From: Nostoc calcicola FACHB-3891 | Lineage (GTDB): Bacteria > Cyanobacteriota > Cyanobacteriia > Cyanobacteriales > Nostocaceae | Assembly: GCF_014697355.1 (NCBI RefSeq) | Contig: NZ_JACJRQ010000017.1 | Span: 118,748 to 182,747, forward strand | Direction of reading: 5' to 3' | DNA: 64,000 nt | Shown here: positions 1 through 9,190 of the stretch, one piece after another | Layout: the number at the start of each line of letters is the position of its first letter | How positions within the stretch are numbered: position 1 is the first letter of the stretch | The notes under the pieces: model-generated | What the model was told of the DNA's origin: nothing | Database searches by the model: none | The model's input: the letters and a program-made list of their open reading frames with translations, nothing else | Translations under genes and position numbers: made by a program

Positions 1-934
1 TTATGAGAGAAGTAATCAGAATATTACCTTCAACTCCTGGCGGCACAGGGTTGTTGTCATCATCTACAATCTCAATATAATTACCCCAAGGTGCTACCCA
101 CAATCCTTGCTGTTCCTGTTTTTCACAAGCTACATCGCTGACCTCTCTCGAACCATAACGATTAAATACTTGACATTGAAATACAGTCTCAATTTTTTGG
201 CGCATCCAAGTATAAAGTGTCCCAGCAGAAGTTATGATTGCCTTTTGAGGAACAAGTTTAATGTGTTCATCTTCAGCAAATTTTGCTAATTCATAAATTG
301 CTTGAGCGTAGGCAACAATCAACTTTGGTGGTTTTGTATTCAGTAATTTCAGAAAATCTCTCATTCTTTGAGGAGTCATCTGAAAGGCATTCATATATGT
401 AGTATTTCTGAGAAAATTGAAAAAGTTTGCCTTCCATCCCATCGTGCCATCAAAAACGTCTTTTTCTGAACCCCATAGACGTACTTCTGGCTCTCCTAGC
501 TCTCGTCCAACTAAATAAGAATAAAGTAAGCTAATTGCTGTAGATCGGTCATTATATTCAGCATCTTGAATTAGCTTAATTGGTTCGCCCGTTGAACCAC
601 CTGATGTATTGAAATACCACTGACGTTGTGCTAAATCTCTAGATTTTAGTTGTTCAAAGTTGTTACGAATAATCTCTTTTGTTAGGATTGGTAATTGTTC
701 GAGATATAGCTCTGGTTTTTGCTGAATAATTGCGTCGTTAGGTAGGCTATTGATTAGTTGGGCATAGTATGGGACACATTGATGGCAGTGAATTAGGAGC
801 TTTGTTAGCAAGCCTCTAGTGGTGTCAATGGAGATATTAGATAAACTTTCTTTGACGAATTGATTATAAAGTTGAGGAAAATGGTAGTTTCTAGAAGAGG
901 CATAAATGAAGTAAAGATATTTTTGGATATTCAT
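1..934 (-). CDS. CapK/PaaK-like adenylate-forming ligase, 3' end cut by window
   Basis: This frame opens with ATG at 934 and stays open to the window edge, giving 311 residues without the C-terminus. It reads as a phenylacetate-CoA ligase-like (CapK) adenylate-forming enzyme. The phosphate-binding motif TSGGSTGEP lies at residues 110-118, and a later NRYGSREV segment matches the family's adenylate-binding A5-type motif. In this superfamily a carboxylate is activated with ATP. CapK members in capsule clusters are often assigned to modification of surface sugars, but their substrates are mostly unproven. It is the last visible gene of a minus-strand polysaccharide cluster, 21 bases beyond the glycosyltransferase. 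Family call is firm; substrate unknown. Confidence 0.8.
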   Translation of the reverse strand, partial: MNIQKYLYFIYASSRNYHFPQLYNQFVKESLSNISIDTTRGLLTKLLIHCHQCVPYYAQLINSLPNDAIIQQKPELYLEQLPILTKEIIRNNFEQLKSRDLAQRQWYFNTSGGSTGEPIKLIQDAEYNDRSTAISLLYSYLVGRELGEPEVRLWGSEKDVFDGTMGWKANFFNFLRNTTYMNAFQMTPQRMRDFLKLLNTKPPKLIVAYAQAIYELAKFAEDEHIKLVPQKAIITSAGTLYTWMRQKIETVFQCQVFNRYGSREVSDVACEKQEQQGLWVAPWGNYIEIVDDDNNPVPPGVEGNILITSLI

Positions 935-955
935 TGTAAAACGGTTTTTAAATTT

Positions 956-2128
956 TTATGTTATTCTTGAATTCTCTAAATTTTGCGATGTTTTATTCTG
1001 ACTCCTGACTCCTGAATTCTGAATTCTGAATTCTTTTTCAATAACTTGAGTTAGCACTTCTTCCCACATTCCCATTATTTTTTCGACAGCAAATCGTTCG
1101 GTTATTTCTGGCGCACGAGCAGCTAAAGATTTTCGTTCTTGTTCATTAGACATCAGTCGTTCCATTGCTGCGGCTAATGCTGAAACATCTTCATTGGGAA
1201 CCAAAATACCATCTATACCATCACGAATAATTTCTCGTGGGCCACTAGGACAATCTGTGGATATAACTGGTAATCCACATGCCATTGCTTCGCAAAGAGC
1301 ATTTGGAAAACCTTCAAAACGGGAAGACATAATAAAAAACTCTGCCTCTTGTAAAAAAGCATAGGTATTGTTCACCATTCCGGGAAAATGAACGCGATCG
1401 CCAAGTCCAAGTTGATTACGCAGAGATTCCAATTCTGGCCGTAGTTTTCCATCCCCTAGAATAGTCAATGTCCATTCTGGATAATTATCTTTTAATTTGG
1501 CAAAAGCTTGTAGCAATAAATCAAAGCCTTTCTCTGGGACAAAGCGTCCCATAGCAATGAGCGATCGCTCTGCTAAAAATTTTTCTGATGACTGTTTTTT
1601 TATTGGTGGTAATACAACCATATTAGGTATAATACAGCTATTATTTTGCAGTTTTGATGGAAAATAATCTCTTGCTCGCTGAGTTTGAAAAACAATTTTA
1701 TCTGCAAATAAATAAGTCCATTTTCGTAGTTGTTGCCAATTCCAACCTAAAGAACTTTTTACAGGATTACTGCGTTCAGAAACTATTACTGGCATCTTCA
1801 ACCAGCGCGTTGCTAGTAAAGTATTGATGTTGATTTTAGACATGAAGCTAATCACAACATCTGGGTTATTACTAATAATTGAATTTCGTAGTATTTGGAT
1901 ACGTTTGAAGTTGTTCCAAATGCCAATAATTGTATTAGGAGATTTTTCAGCTATCCCTAAGGGAATGTAAATTATATGAGAATCTAAATAGAAGTCGGGT
2001 ATTTTATTGTCATTAAATGTTAATAAAGTAATTTGCCATCCCTTAGCTGACCAGTAATTTGCCATGATTGACATAATACGTTCGGCACCACCATAGGTAA
2101 GGGAATGAATAATTAATGTTATTTTCAT
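956..2128 (-). CDS. GT4-family glycosyltransferase
   Basis: A 390-residue GT-B fold glycosyltransferase of family 4. The N-terminus has the acceptor-side motif HSLTYGGAERI. The C-terminal half has GRFVPEKGFDLL and the E-x7-E donor-binding segment EGFPNALCEAMACGLPVIS, followed by DCPSGPREII. It should transfer a sugar from a nucleotide donor to a lipid-linked or growing glycan on the cytoplasmic face of the membrane. It lies between a MurJ-like flippase and a CapK-like ligase on the same strand, which supports surface polysaccharide assembly. The last 25-30 residues (EFRIQNSGVRSQNK...) are encoded by a dispersed CTGAATT/CTGACTC repeat at 998-1034 and lie outside the family fold, so the natural stop was probably extended by repeat insertion. 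Sugar specificity cannot be read from sequence. Confidence 0.9.
   Translation of the reverse strand: MKITLIIHSLTYGGAERIMSIMANYWSAKGWQITLLTFNDNKIPDFYLDSHIIYIPLGIAEKSPNTIIGIWNNFKRIQILRNSIISNNPDVVISFMSKININTLLATRWLKMPVIVSERSNPVKSSLGWNWQQLRKWTYLFADKIVFQTQRARDYFPSKLQNNSCIIPNMVVLPPIKKQSSEKFLAERSLIAMGRFVPEKGFDLLLQAFAKLKDNYPEWTLTILGDGKLRPELESLRNQLGLGDRVHFPGMVNNTYAFLQEAEFFIMSSRFEGFPNALCEAMACGLPVISTDCPSGPREIIRDGIDGILVPNEDVSALAAAMERLMSNEQERKSLAARAPEITERFAVEKIMGMWEEVLTQVIEKEFRIQNSGVRSQNKTSQNLENSRIT
998..1034. repeat. CTGACTC/CTGAATT heptamer array inside the GT4 gene
   Basis: Successive heptamers of the types CTGACTC and CTGAATT form an array at the 3' end of the glycosyltransferase gene. The same array type occurs between genes at 8352-8402, 62530-62560 and 62740-62770. 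Here it is translated as part of the C-terminal tail. It corresponds to the short tandemly repeated repetitive (STRR) class known from heterocystous cyanobacteria. Confidence 0.7.
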
Positions 2129-2195
2129 TGTGTGAGAATGTTTAAAATCACGCAGAAACGCAGAGAAGAGAGATTAAGAGAGGAGTATTTGGGAA

Positions 2196-3554
2196 TTAGG
2201 TTACTAGGGTAGCAGAATTTTTTTTGAGTTTTTTATTAGCAAAATATGATAAAAATAAGAATGCTAAGGCGGAAACACAGGCTGTTGAGAGAGCGATACC
2301 TGCAACACCAAAATAGTGGAGAAATAAATAGTTTAAAACAATATTGTTGATTAGATTGTATCCAGAAGCCCACATTAATATATGATTGGCTTGCATTGCT
2401 GAAATTAACCGTACTACCAAAATACCTGCTACATGAAAAGGTATTTGGAAAGCAAAACAATTTTGAATATGAGCTACTAAATGAGTGTCATTAGCCGTAA
2501 ATGAACCTCTTTGAAAAAGTATTTGGACTATAGATTCAGAAAATATAAATAAGAATGTTGACAGTAGAGTAGTTGTGACAAAGATGATCTGCATATATCG
2601 CTTAAGTGTGCGACGTGTCCCGATCCAATCGTTAGCAGCGATCATTTTGGAAAAATAGGGAATCACAGCAGTACTCAATGCTGTAGTGGCTAGAGACATG
2701 GGGAATGCGATCGCTTTGTTACCGTAATTGAGTGCTGCTACACTACCAGGTAACAACATTGCTGCCATAGATTGATCTACTAAATTTGTACTACACATTA
2801 AAAGTCCGCCTGCAATCATGGGGAAATATTGGCGAACAACTTGATGCAGATTAGTATCAACCCCATACCATTTAGGAAGCAATGAAATGCCTTGTCGGTG
2901 CAATGCTATTCCTAAAAGAATTATTTCTAGTACTGCACCGCAGACTAACCCAGCGGCTAAAGCGAAAATTCCCCAAGATTTCAGCGTTAAAAGTAATACG
3001 ATGCTAACAGTTGGAGTAATAATTGGTGAGAATGCTGCTAAAGCGAAACGCTCCCCTGCATTCAATACAGCACCCCAGATCACAATGATCCCACTTAAGA
3101 GAATAAAAGGTGCGATCGCGCAAAGCAAATGAAAAGTCAGATCTAGCTTTTGAGGACTAAATCCAGCCGCAATTCGTGGTAAATACAAAGGTGCTAAGAT
3201 TACCGTCAATATTGTTGTAATTCCTAACAGTCCCAAGCCGCTAATTGTGGCTCCACAAAAAAGCTTTTGAGCAGCTTTTGTACCTTCCTGCTCTCTTACT
3301 TGCATATAAGTAGGTATGAGAGCAGTATTAAAAGAACCAGCAACCACATTAATAATAAAAGAAGGAATCAGCAAAGCAATTAAAAACGCATCTATGTCAT
3401 CTCCAGTGCCAAACCTCTGAGCAACCACCAATTCTTTACCAACAGCCGCCACTTTAACCAATGCTGTCAATAAACCAACTATCATCGCAGCACCAAAAAT
3501 TTGGCGATTGATAGAGCCACTTGTCAGCTTCTTCCAGTAATCAACTAATACCAT
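2196..3554 (-). CDS. MurJ/MviN-family lipid-linked oligosaccharide flippase
   Basis: A 452-residue polytopic membrane protein with 12 or more hydrophobic segments and the typical N-terminal run of the MurJ/MviN branch of the MOP superfamily (KVAAVGKELVVAQRFGTGDDIDAFLIA). Later it has a basic inter-helix loop at RTLKRYMQ, and the last helices end in a lysine-rich tail. MurJ flips lipid II across the cytoplasmic membrane. Many cyanobacteria carry several paralogues, and one inside an exopolysaccharide cluster more likely moves a lipid-linked sugar repeat. The neighbours are a GT4 glycosyltransferase and a FemAB-like protein on the same strand. Length is slightly below the usual ~510-530 residues. 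I therefore do not give it the symbol murJ. Confidence 0.85.
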   Translation of the reverse strand: MVLVDYWKKLTSGSINRQIFGAAMIVGLLTALVKVAAVGKELVVAQRFGTGDDIDAFLIALLIPSFIINVVAGSFNTALIPTYMQVREQEGTKAAQKLFCGATISGLGLLGITTILTVILAPLYLPRIAAGFSPQKLDLTFHLLCAIAPFILLSGIIVIWGAVLNAGERFALAAFSPIITPTVSIVLLLTLKSWGIFALAAGLVCGAVLEIILLGIALHRQGISLLPKWYGVDTNLHQVVRQYFPMIAGGLLMCSTNLVDQSMAAMLLPGSVAALNYGNKAIAFPMSLATTALSTAVIPYFSKMIAANDWIGTRRTLKRYMQIIFVTTTLLSTFLFIFSESIVQILFQRGSFTANDTHLVAHIQNCFAFQIPFHVAGILVVRLISAMQANHILMWASGYNLINNIVLNYLFLHYFGVAGIALSTACVSALAFLFLSYFANKKLKKNSATLVT

Positions 3555-3699
3555 TTTGGATTTTAGATTTGAGATTTTGGATGATGAATCGCCTTGGTAT
3601 GTCTGATTTTGGTGAATATATTTATGGCGATGATTTTTAAACTAGTATTACGACATGTAAAATTTTGACTTTGGAAATCTACGATTCAAAGACCAAAAT

Positions 3700-4494
3700 T
3701 TAAAATTTAAAATTCACTAAGCTTGGTAAAGATAATTCAGAGAACCTCATATATATCTTGAGCAAACGTAAATATAATTTACCCTTTAAGGTAACTCCAT
3801 TAACACAGTTAAAATTTTTAACAACTTCTCCACCAAACTTTTCTTTAAACTGATTAATACCTAATTTTTCCGGATCTGTATTTCCGGTATACCAACCTCC
3901 AAAGTCATAAGTTGAAATTCCTAAATTCTTAAATCTCACAATATCTTGCCAGTGATGATAACGATTTGCTCGCCCTAAAATCGATTGATAGGAAGTATCA
4001 TTATTATTTTTCAGTGATGCAGAATGCAAAAGACGGACTCTATTTTTACTGCGATAATAAACATGCCAAACTAAAGAATCGCCATCTTTTAACTTGACAC
4101 GTGAAATATCAATTACACCAGCATCTATGCGATTTTTTAGTTGAACTCTGTTAATTTTCGTCAAGCCTTTTTGAGAAGCAAATAAATCATAAAAATCAGA
4201 AAATTCATTGAGTACATCAGAATCAATGTCCTCCCAATATTCATAAACCACTTGGTCTTTTTGCTCTGCTCGTCTAATCTTATATCTATCATTGCTACTG
4301 ATACTTTTCCAAAGTTCATCATGACTTTTATTTAAATCAATCAATCTTGTGTAAAATTCATCAGACTGACCACCTTTAATGGGGTGTATCCATTGCCTAT
4401 AGTGGAGTACATCTACATTACTTAATTCTTGCGGATTTTCATCAAACCAGACTTCTCCCACTGAAAAGATAAATTTCTTTGTGATAATTAACAT
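3700..4494 (-). CDS. FemAB/GNAT-fold transferase
   Basis: A 264-residue protein with the look of the FemAB-like (BioF2/GNAT-fold) family. It has a basic RYKIRRAE segment near residue 90, the core YDFGGWYTG, and the hallmark LGINQFKEKFGGEVV near residue 225, which in FemAB-like enzymes precedes the last strands. Family members transfer amino-acyl or acyl groups onto cell-wall or polysaccharide precursors; the exact donor here is unknown. It lies between the GINT1-like gene and the flippase on the same strand, so acylation or aminoacylation of a polysaccharide unit is plausible. Start is ATG at 4494. The A+T content is higher than that of the housekeeping genes in the window, as is common for polysaccharide loci. 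Confidence 0.75.
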   Translation of the reverse strand: MLIITKKFIFSVGEVWFDENPQELSNVDVLHYRQWIHPIKGGQSDEFYTRLIDLNKSHDELWKSISSNDRYKIRRAEQKDQVVYEYWEDIDSDVLNEFSDFYDLFASQKGLTKINRVQLKNRIDAGVIDISRVKLKDGDSLVWHVYYRSKNRVRLLHSASLKNNNDTSYQSILGRANRYHHWQDIVRFKNLGISTYDFGGWYTGNTDPEKLGINQFKEKFGGEVVKNFNCVNGVTLKGKLYLRLLKIYMRFSELSLPSLVNFKF

Positions 4495-4696
4495 CTCTTT
4501 TATTCCCCACTATTTCATTCAAATACACTTGTAGCTAGCAAATTTTAATTCTGATTATTTACATCTACTAATAAATAAAAACCTCTCTTTCTTATTCTCT
4601 TTGCGTCCTCTGCGTCTCTGCGTGTTAGCAAAGCGGGGCATAGCCCGACAAAAAAAGAATTTTCACAAATCAGATAAAATTCCTATTAACCAAATT

Positions 4697-5683
4697 TCAG
4701 TTCTTAAATCTTGGCTCAAAAATTAATCGATAACGCTTTCCATCGACACATGCAATCCATTTATTTCGATCGATTTGGTGAGCATCAATATGGTGCATAC
4801 CTATTTGATTCCAACCCACTCCACTTGCTTTAATAACTGAATTACTTTTGACTTCTTTTTCTTGATAATTTATTATTGTCAATTCAGTTATTTCAAACGC
4901 TCTAACTTGATGACCATATATCCGCTCACAATCCTGGGTATATCTAACAATTTTGCCATCGAATACTATAACCCTACCCGCTGGTCTTGCTATGTTTTTA
5001 TTTCCTTTAATCACTGGGCTTTTTGGATGTTCAATCCAACCATCCATTAAATTTTGAGAATAATAAAGACGTAATGTATTTCTTGCTTCTGATGTTGCAG
5101 TTAACAACCACCAAAGATTATTGTGTTGAAAAATACTAGGATCTACAAAATCACTTTGAGCAAGTAAAGTTTTGACGTAAGACCATTTTGTGGGAAAATT
5201 AATTGCTTTATATAAACGAATAGAACTTGCTTCGGAAGTTTCTGGAATCATATAATAGTCATTTTGAAATTTGAATACATATGGATAAGATAAATGAAAC
5301 GGTTCATCAAGTACAATTTTTTGGTAATTCCATTTGTATGCATTATTACTAGTTGCTAGACCTATTACTCCTTTATTTTGTAGACCATTTAATACTTCAA
5401 AAAACATATACCAAGTGCCATCTTCACTAACCATAAATGGATCGGCAACAAAGTGTGCTGGAACATCTGTTATGTCCTTGGCAGTCAAAACTGGATTAAT
5501 AATTGTGTCTGGACAAACAAAATCAAAAGGAGATTCGCCTGTATAAATTCCAATTGACCACTCACTTCTTCTTGTGATAAAAATCTTTGCTATGTTTTTA
5601 ATCCCAGCCAAATATCTATGATTAACCCTAGATACTCTATCGAATACCTGTGAAATACTGTTGAGATTAGAGATTTTGTACAT
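4697..5683 (-). CDS. GINT1-like / GH43-like five-bladed beta-propeller protein
   Basis: A 328-residue soluble protein with repeated propeller blades of the form ADPFMVSEDGTWYMFFE, YPYVFKFQNDYYMIPE and DPSIFQHNNLWWLLTA. This pattern matches the N-terminal propeller of glucosamine inositolphosphorylceramide transferase (GINT1)-type proteins, related in fold to GH43 arabinanases. In bacteria these domains occur in polysaccharide loci, alone or fused to formyltransferases. A role in recognising or modifying a sugar intermediate is inferred from context. No signal peptide is visible, so it is probably cytoplasmic. The aspartate of ADPF and the glutamate of IPETSE would be candidate active-site residues by analogy with GH43; this is inference only. 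Confidence 0.7.
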   Translation of the reverse strand: MYKISNLNSISQVFDRVSRVNHRYLAGIKNIAKIFITRRSEWSIGIYTGESPFDFVCPDTIINPVLTAKDITDVPAHFVADPFMVSEDGTWYMFFEVLNGLQNKGVIGLATSNNAYKWNYQKIVLDEPFHLSYPYVFKFQNDYYMIPETSEASSIRLYKAINFPTKWSYVKTLLAQSDFVDPSIFQHNNLWWLLTATSEARNTLRLYYSQNLMDGWIEHPKSPVIKGNKNIARPAGRVIVFDGKIVRYTQDCERIYGHQVRAFEITELTIINYQEKEVKSNSVIKASGVGWNQIGMHHIDAHQIDRNKWIACVDGKRYRLIFEPRFKN

Positions 5684-5741
5684 ATTTATTGTTGAGATTA
5701 AGGTAGATTTAAAGCTAAATTATTCAAGTTAAATATGCTCC

Positions 5742-7781
5742 TTAAGATTTCACCTGTGCCAGCATATTCATATTTGGCTTGACTCTAAGCGAAGAATTAC
5801 TGGAAGTATTTACTGTCATATAATTATCTAAGTGTTTTGGCTTATATCCTGGTACTAATTGCTCAAGTAAAAACAGAATAAAGTTGATATCATTTTTCAC
5901 TGCTGCTTGACACAAAGTTGCTACAGTAATATCCAAATTTTCTGGAATCATCCCACTAGCATTTTTTACTACTAACAGTTTTTCGTGTTCAGTTGGTTCA
6001 TATTCTTCGCCGGGAATAAATAATTCTTCAAATAACTTTTCTCCTGGACGTAAACCAGTAAATACAATTTCAATATCTTGGTTAACTTCGTATCCGGAAA
6101 GGCGAATTAATTCTTTCGCTAAGTCAACAATTTTTACAGGTTTACCCATATTTAGCATTAAAACTTCACCACCACGACCAAGTACCGCAGCCTGCAAAAC
6201 GAGTTGAACTGCTTCGGGAATAGTCATGAAATAACGACGAATATCTGGATGAGTAACGGTTACTGGTCCGCCTGCTGCAATTTGTTTTTTAAAAGTGGGA
6301 ACTACACTACCTCGACTACCTAAAACATTGCCAAAACGCACGGTGACATAAGGGTTACCACTTTCTCTTGCAGCTTGCAACACCAACATTTCAGCAACTC
6401 TTTTACTAGCACCCATAACATTGGTAGGATTAACTGCTTTGTCTGTGGAAATCATCACGAAATGTTTCACATCATATTTTAAGGCTAGTTCTAGTAAATT
6501 TTTCGTTCCCATTACATTGTTCGTGATTGCTTCTACTGGATTTAATTCCATTAGTGGAACGTGTTTGTGAGCCGCAGCGTGAAAAATTACATCAGGTTGG
6601 AAGATTTCAAATGCATGTTCTAATCGAAATTTGAAGCGAATATCAGCAATAAATGTAGAAATCTGAGGGGTGTTGATTGATGATTTGCCCTCGTTTTCGA
6701 GTACTTGAACAAGTTGTTCTAATTCTTGTTGTATATTGAATACAGAGTTTTCTCCATGTCCCATAAGTATCATATGGGCAGGATTGCATTTAAAAATTTG
6801 ACGGCAAAGTTCGCTACCAATTGAGCCACCTGAACCTGTGATTAATACTGTTTTACCTTTGAGAAATTGGGTAACTTTTTCAAAATCTATTTGTACAGGT
6901 TCACGTCTGAGTAAATCTTCAATTCGTACATCTCGAATGCTGTCAACTCGCACACGACCATTGAGGATTTCATGTATACCTGGTAAAGTGTTAGTCTGAG
7001 TTCCAGTAGCTTTGCAAATATCTACGATTTCTCGAATAACTCCACCTGCAACTGTCGGCATAGCAATGATAACTTTATGGATTTGGAGAGATTTTAAAAC
7101 ATCAGGAATTTGGTAGCGATCGCCAACTACAGGAATCCCGCGTATGTATGCTCGAAATTTCCGAGTATCGTCATCAATAAAAGCCACAGGATGAAACCCT
7201 AATTGTGGATTTCTTTGCATTTCCTGTACCAGAGAAATTCCAGCATTGCCAGCACCAACTATTAATACACGTTCTTGTGGCTTAAATACTGCACGTTGCT
7301 GACTAATTCTTTCTACAATCCGAATACTAAAACGCAGTCCCCCAATGAAAATACACGAAAGTAAACCATCGATTAATGGGAGCGATCGCGGCAGTATATC
7401 CAATCCTAAATATGGTAAAACTTCTACAGCATCAAAGAATACTGCTTGGATTAATACCGCAATACCCATGAGTATAGTTATATATAAAAGTTCTTCAATA
7501 CTCGCATAGCGCCAGTAAACTTTATAAAAACTAAAATTCCACAATACAGTCAGTTTGACTGCTAAAAAAAGTATTGTTGCAATTCCTAATTGTGATTTAT
7601 ATTCTTCGATGAAAAATTTTCCGTCTAAACCTAGATTCAGAGCTAAAAAAGTTGTTATTAAAAAAACAATAATATCAAAAATAAACAAATGTCTATTTCT
7701 GATATTTAGCAAATTTTTTAATAACTTACTAATTAGTTTTTGAGGCAGCCAATTGGAAACAAGTAACAATAATAAATTCAT
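5742..7781 (-). CDS. Membrane-bound nucleotide-sugar 4,6-dehydratase (CapD/WbpM/PglF family)
   Basis: About 679 residues from the ATG at 7781; a TTG three codons upstream is possible. Four hydrophobic segments fill the first ~130 residues. A CoA-binding-like Rossmann domain follows (VLIVGAGNAGISLV, near residue 170-185), then a second Rossmann SDR domain with GSGGSIGSE near residue 312 and catalytic segment STDKAVNPTNVMGASKR near 450, where Met replaces the usual SDR tyrosine as in UDP-GlcNAc 4,6-dehydratases. These enzymes make UDP-4-keto-6-deoxy-sugars, precursors of deoxyaminosugars. It is the 5' gene of the minus-strand polysaccharide cluster and probably the committing enzyme for an unusual sugar. 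The last ~25 residues are a polar tail outside the family core. Confidence 0.92.
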   Translation of the reverse strand: MNLLLLLVSNWLPQKLISKLLKNLLNIRNRHLFIFDIIVFLITTFLALNLGLDGKFFIEEYKSQLGIATILFLAVKLTVLWNFSFYKVYWRYASIEELLYITILMGIAVLIQAVFFDAVEVLPYLGLDILPRSLPLIDGLLSCIFIGGLRFSIRIVERISQQRAVFKPQERVLIVGAGNAGISLVQEMQRNPQLGFHPVAFIDDDTRKFRAYIRGIPVVGDRYQIPDVLKSLQIHKVIIAMPTVAGGVIREIVDICKATGTQTNTLPGIHEILNGRVRVDSIRDVRIEDLLRREPVQIDFEKVTQFLKGKTVLITGSGGSIGSELCRQIFKCNPAHMILMGHGENSVFNIQQELEQLVQVLENEGKSSINTPQISTFIADIRFKFRLEHAFEIFQPDVIFHAAAHKHVPLMELNPVEAITNNVMGTKNLLELALKYDVKHFVMISTDKAVNPTNVMGASKRVAEMLVLQAARESGNPYVTVRFGNVLGSRGSVVPTFKKQIAAGGPVTVTHPDIRRYFMTIPEAVQLVLQAAVLGRGGEVLMLNMGKPVKIVDLAKELIRLSGYEVNQDIEIVFTGLRPGEKLFEELFIPGEEYEPTEHEKLLVVKNASGMIPENLDITVATLCQAAVKNDINFILFLLEQLVPGYKPKHLDNYMTVNTSSNSSLRVKPNMNMLAQVKS

Positions 7782-8080
7782 GCCTGTCAAAACCTCTAGG
7801 ATAATCTAAATAATCATCGGTTGGATTAGACAATCAAATATAGTCATTTATCCCCAAAATAAGGATATTTACGAGAAATCACCCTATAAATGCACATTTG
7901 AGGGATTTGAAAATATAACTAATTGTCTAACTTAGATTAGATTATTAATGTCTAGGAAACTAACTATCTCAAGCTTAAAATTAGGTGTATATCTGATTGA
8001 AGACCTTCGTTTTTATCAAGGATATATTTTTGCTCAAAAAGAATACTCCTAATTTTTTAAATCAAACATTTAAAATTAGG

Positions 8081-8104
8081 TAATAGTCGCCAAGACGACT
8101 ATTA
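8081..8104. repeat. Inverted repeat, 9-bp arms
   Basis: TAATAGTCG, a 6-base spacer, then CGACTATTA form a perfect hairpin. Neither strand has a strong T-tract directly after it, so it may be an operator or RNA structure rather than an intrinsic terminator. Function unknown. Confidence 0.45.
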
Positions 8105-8304
8105 AAACTTGTCGTTGTTGTTAATGTTTTATCCGTCTAACAAATTTGTAGCAGTTTCTTATCTGTTGCGTCATGCCAAATTGGCGTAACTTGTGCATAT
8201 AAAAAGACATAACCGTGTATGCCTATTTGTAGGCTAGTAGTTGTTGTTACCGAATAATAAATCCCTGGCGAATTTCATTCGCAGTTCATTTTGCAGACAA
8301 ACAA

Positions 8305-8322
8305 AACCCGCATACGCGGGTT
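8305..8322 (-). terminator. Intrinsic terminator downstream of ilvH
   Basis: On the minus strand AACCCGC, a 4-base loop and GCGGGTT form a 7-bp G+C-rich stem followed by TTGTTTGT. It lies about 80 bases past the ilvH stop in the correct orientation. An STRR array separates it from the gene. Confidence 0.6.
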
Positions 8323-8351
8323 AAAAAACAAATCTAGATCGTTAGACTTAG

Positions 8352-8402
8352 CTGAATTCTGACTTCTGACTTCTGAATTCTGACTTCTGAATTCTGACTT
8401 CT
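8352..8402. repeat. CTGACTT/CTGAATT heptamer array
   Basis: Consecutive degenerate heptamers CTGACTT and CTGAATT begin directly after the ilvH stop codon and fill the gap towards the terminator. Same STRR family as at 998-1034. Confidence 0.7.
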
Positions 8403-8403
8403 A

Positions 8404-8922
8404 CTAAACCTTTGCTTCCAAAGATTTTAGTAATTCGGTATTCACACCCGATTCACGAGTGAGGGCGATTTTGCCAGTGCGGGCGATTTCTCTAAGACCA
8501 AATTTTTGTAAAACTTGCACGATCGCTACCATCTTACCTGGATCTCCCACAACTTCTAAAGTCAGAGAATCTTCCGCCACATCGACGACTCGCGCCCGGA
8601 AAATCTGAGACAGTTCGATGACTTCAGAACGATTGCTGCTGGTAGCATTCACCTTTAACAGCATCAATTCTCGTTCTACACAAGGAGTTTCAGTAATATC
8701 CTGTACTTTGAGGACATTGACTAACTTGTATAATTGCTTGGTGAGTTGTTCGATAATGCGATCGTCACCGGGTACAACCATCGTAATTCGTGAGACTCCA
8801 CCCTGTTCAGCCGGGCCAACAGCAAGGCTTTCAATATTAAAACCACGACGCGCAAACAAACCAGAAATGCGGGACAGAACACCCGCCTCATCTTCTACCA
8901 GAACTGAAAGAGTATGTTTCAT
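8404..8922 (-). CDS. ilvH: Acetolactate synthase small (regulatory) subunit
   Basis: 172 residues from ATG at 8922; a TTG at 8931 would add three residues. The N-terminal ACT domain starts MKHTLSVLVEDEAGVLSRISGLFARRGFNIESL, the standard IlvH/IlvN opening with the valine-binding loop. The C-terminal domain contains RVVDVAEDSLTLEVVGDPGK. It binds the catalytic subunit IlvB/IlvG in the first common step of valine, leucine and isoleucine synthesis and confers feedback inhibition by valine. Length matches the ~170-residue family norm. The catalytic subunit is not in this window, as is usual in cyanobacteria where the two genes are unlinked. leuA of the same branched-chain pathway is at 50.7-52.3 kb. 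Confidence 0.95.
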   Translation of the reverse strand: MKHTLSVLVEDEAGVLSRISGLFARRGFNIESLAVGPAEQGGVSRITMVVPGDDRIIEQLTKQLYKLVNVLKVQDITETPCVERELMLLKVNATSSNRSEVIELSQIFRARVVDVAEDSLTLEVVGDPGKMVAIVQVLQKFGLREIARTGKIALTRESGVNTELLKSLEAKV

Positions 8923-9190
8923 CTTCGCCAACAGAGGCTAGAGCAGGATTTGAGTAACGCAGACACTAGCTAAGGCTACGCTAGACATACTGCCGCACTA
9001 AATTTTCAGTGCGACTTTTTATTTTAAACTTAATAGCTCCATTCATCCCAATTTATAGAGAGAATTTGTGCAGAAATTATCTCGTAAGCAGGATTCTCTT
9101 TGAGCATATATCTTTTCATCGGCAGATGTTACACCTTGCTAAAGCTTGTATACTCAAGTCTGATTTAACTTTAATCGGAGATAACTTATT

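Larger units (their letters stand above)
7782..8403. other. 622-bp intergenic region between ilvH and the dehydratase gene
   Basis: There is no convincing coding sequence. It contains an inverted repeat at 8081-8104 (arms TAATAGTCG and CGACTATTA around a 6-base loop), an ilvH-side terminator hairpin at 8305-8322, and a CTGACTT/CTGAATT heptamer array at 8352-8402. The stretch 7791-8080 is A+T rich, fits a promoter and leader for the polysaccharide cluster, and shows no motif I can name. Confidence 0.6.
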
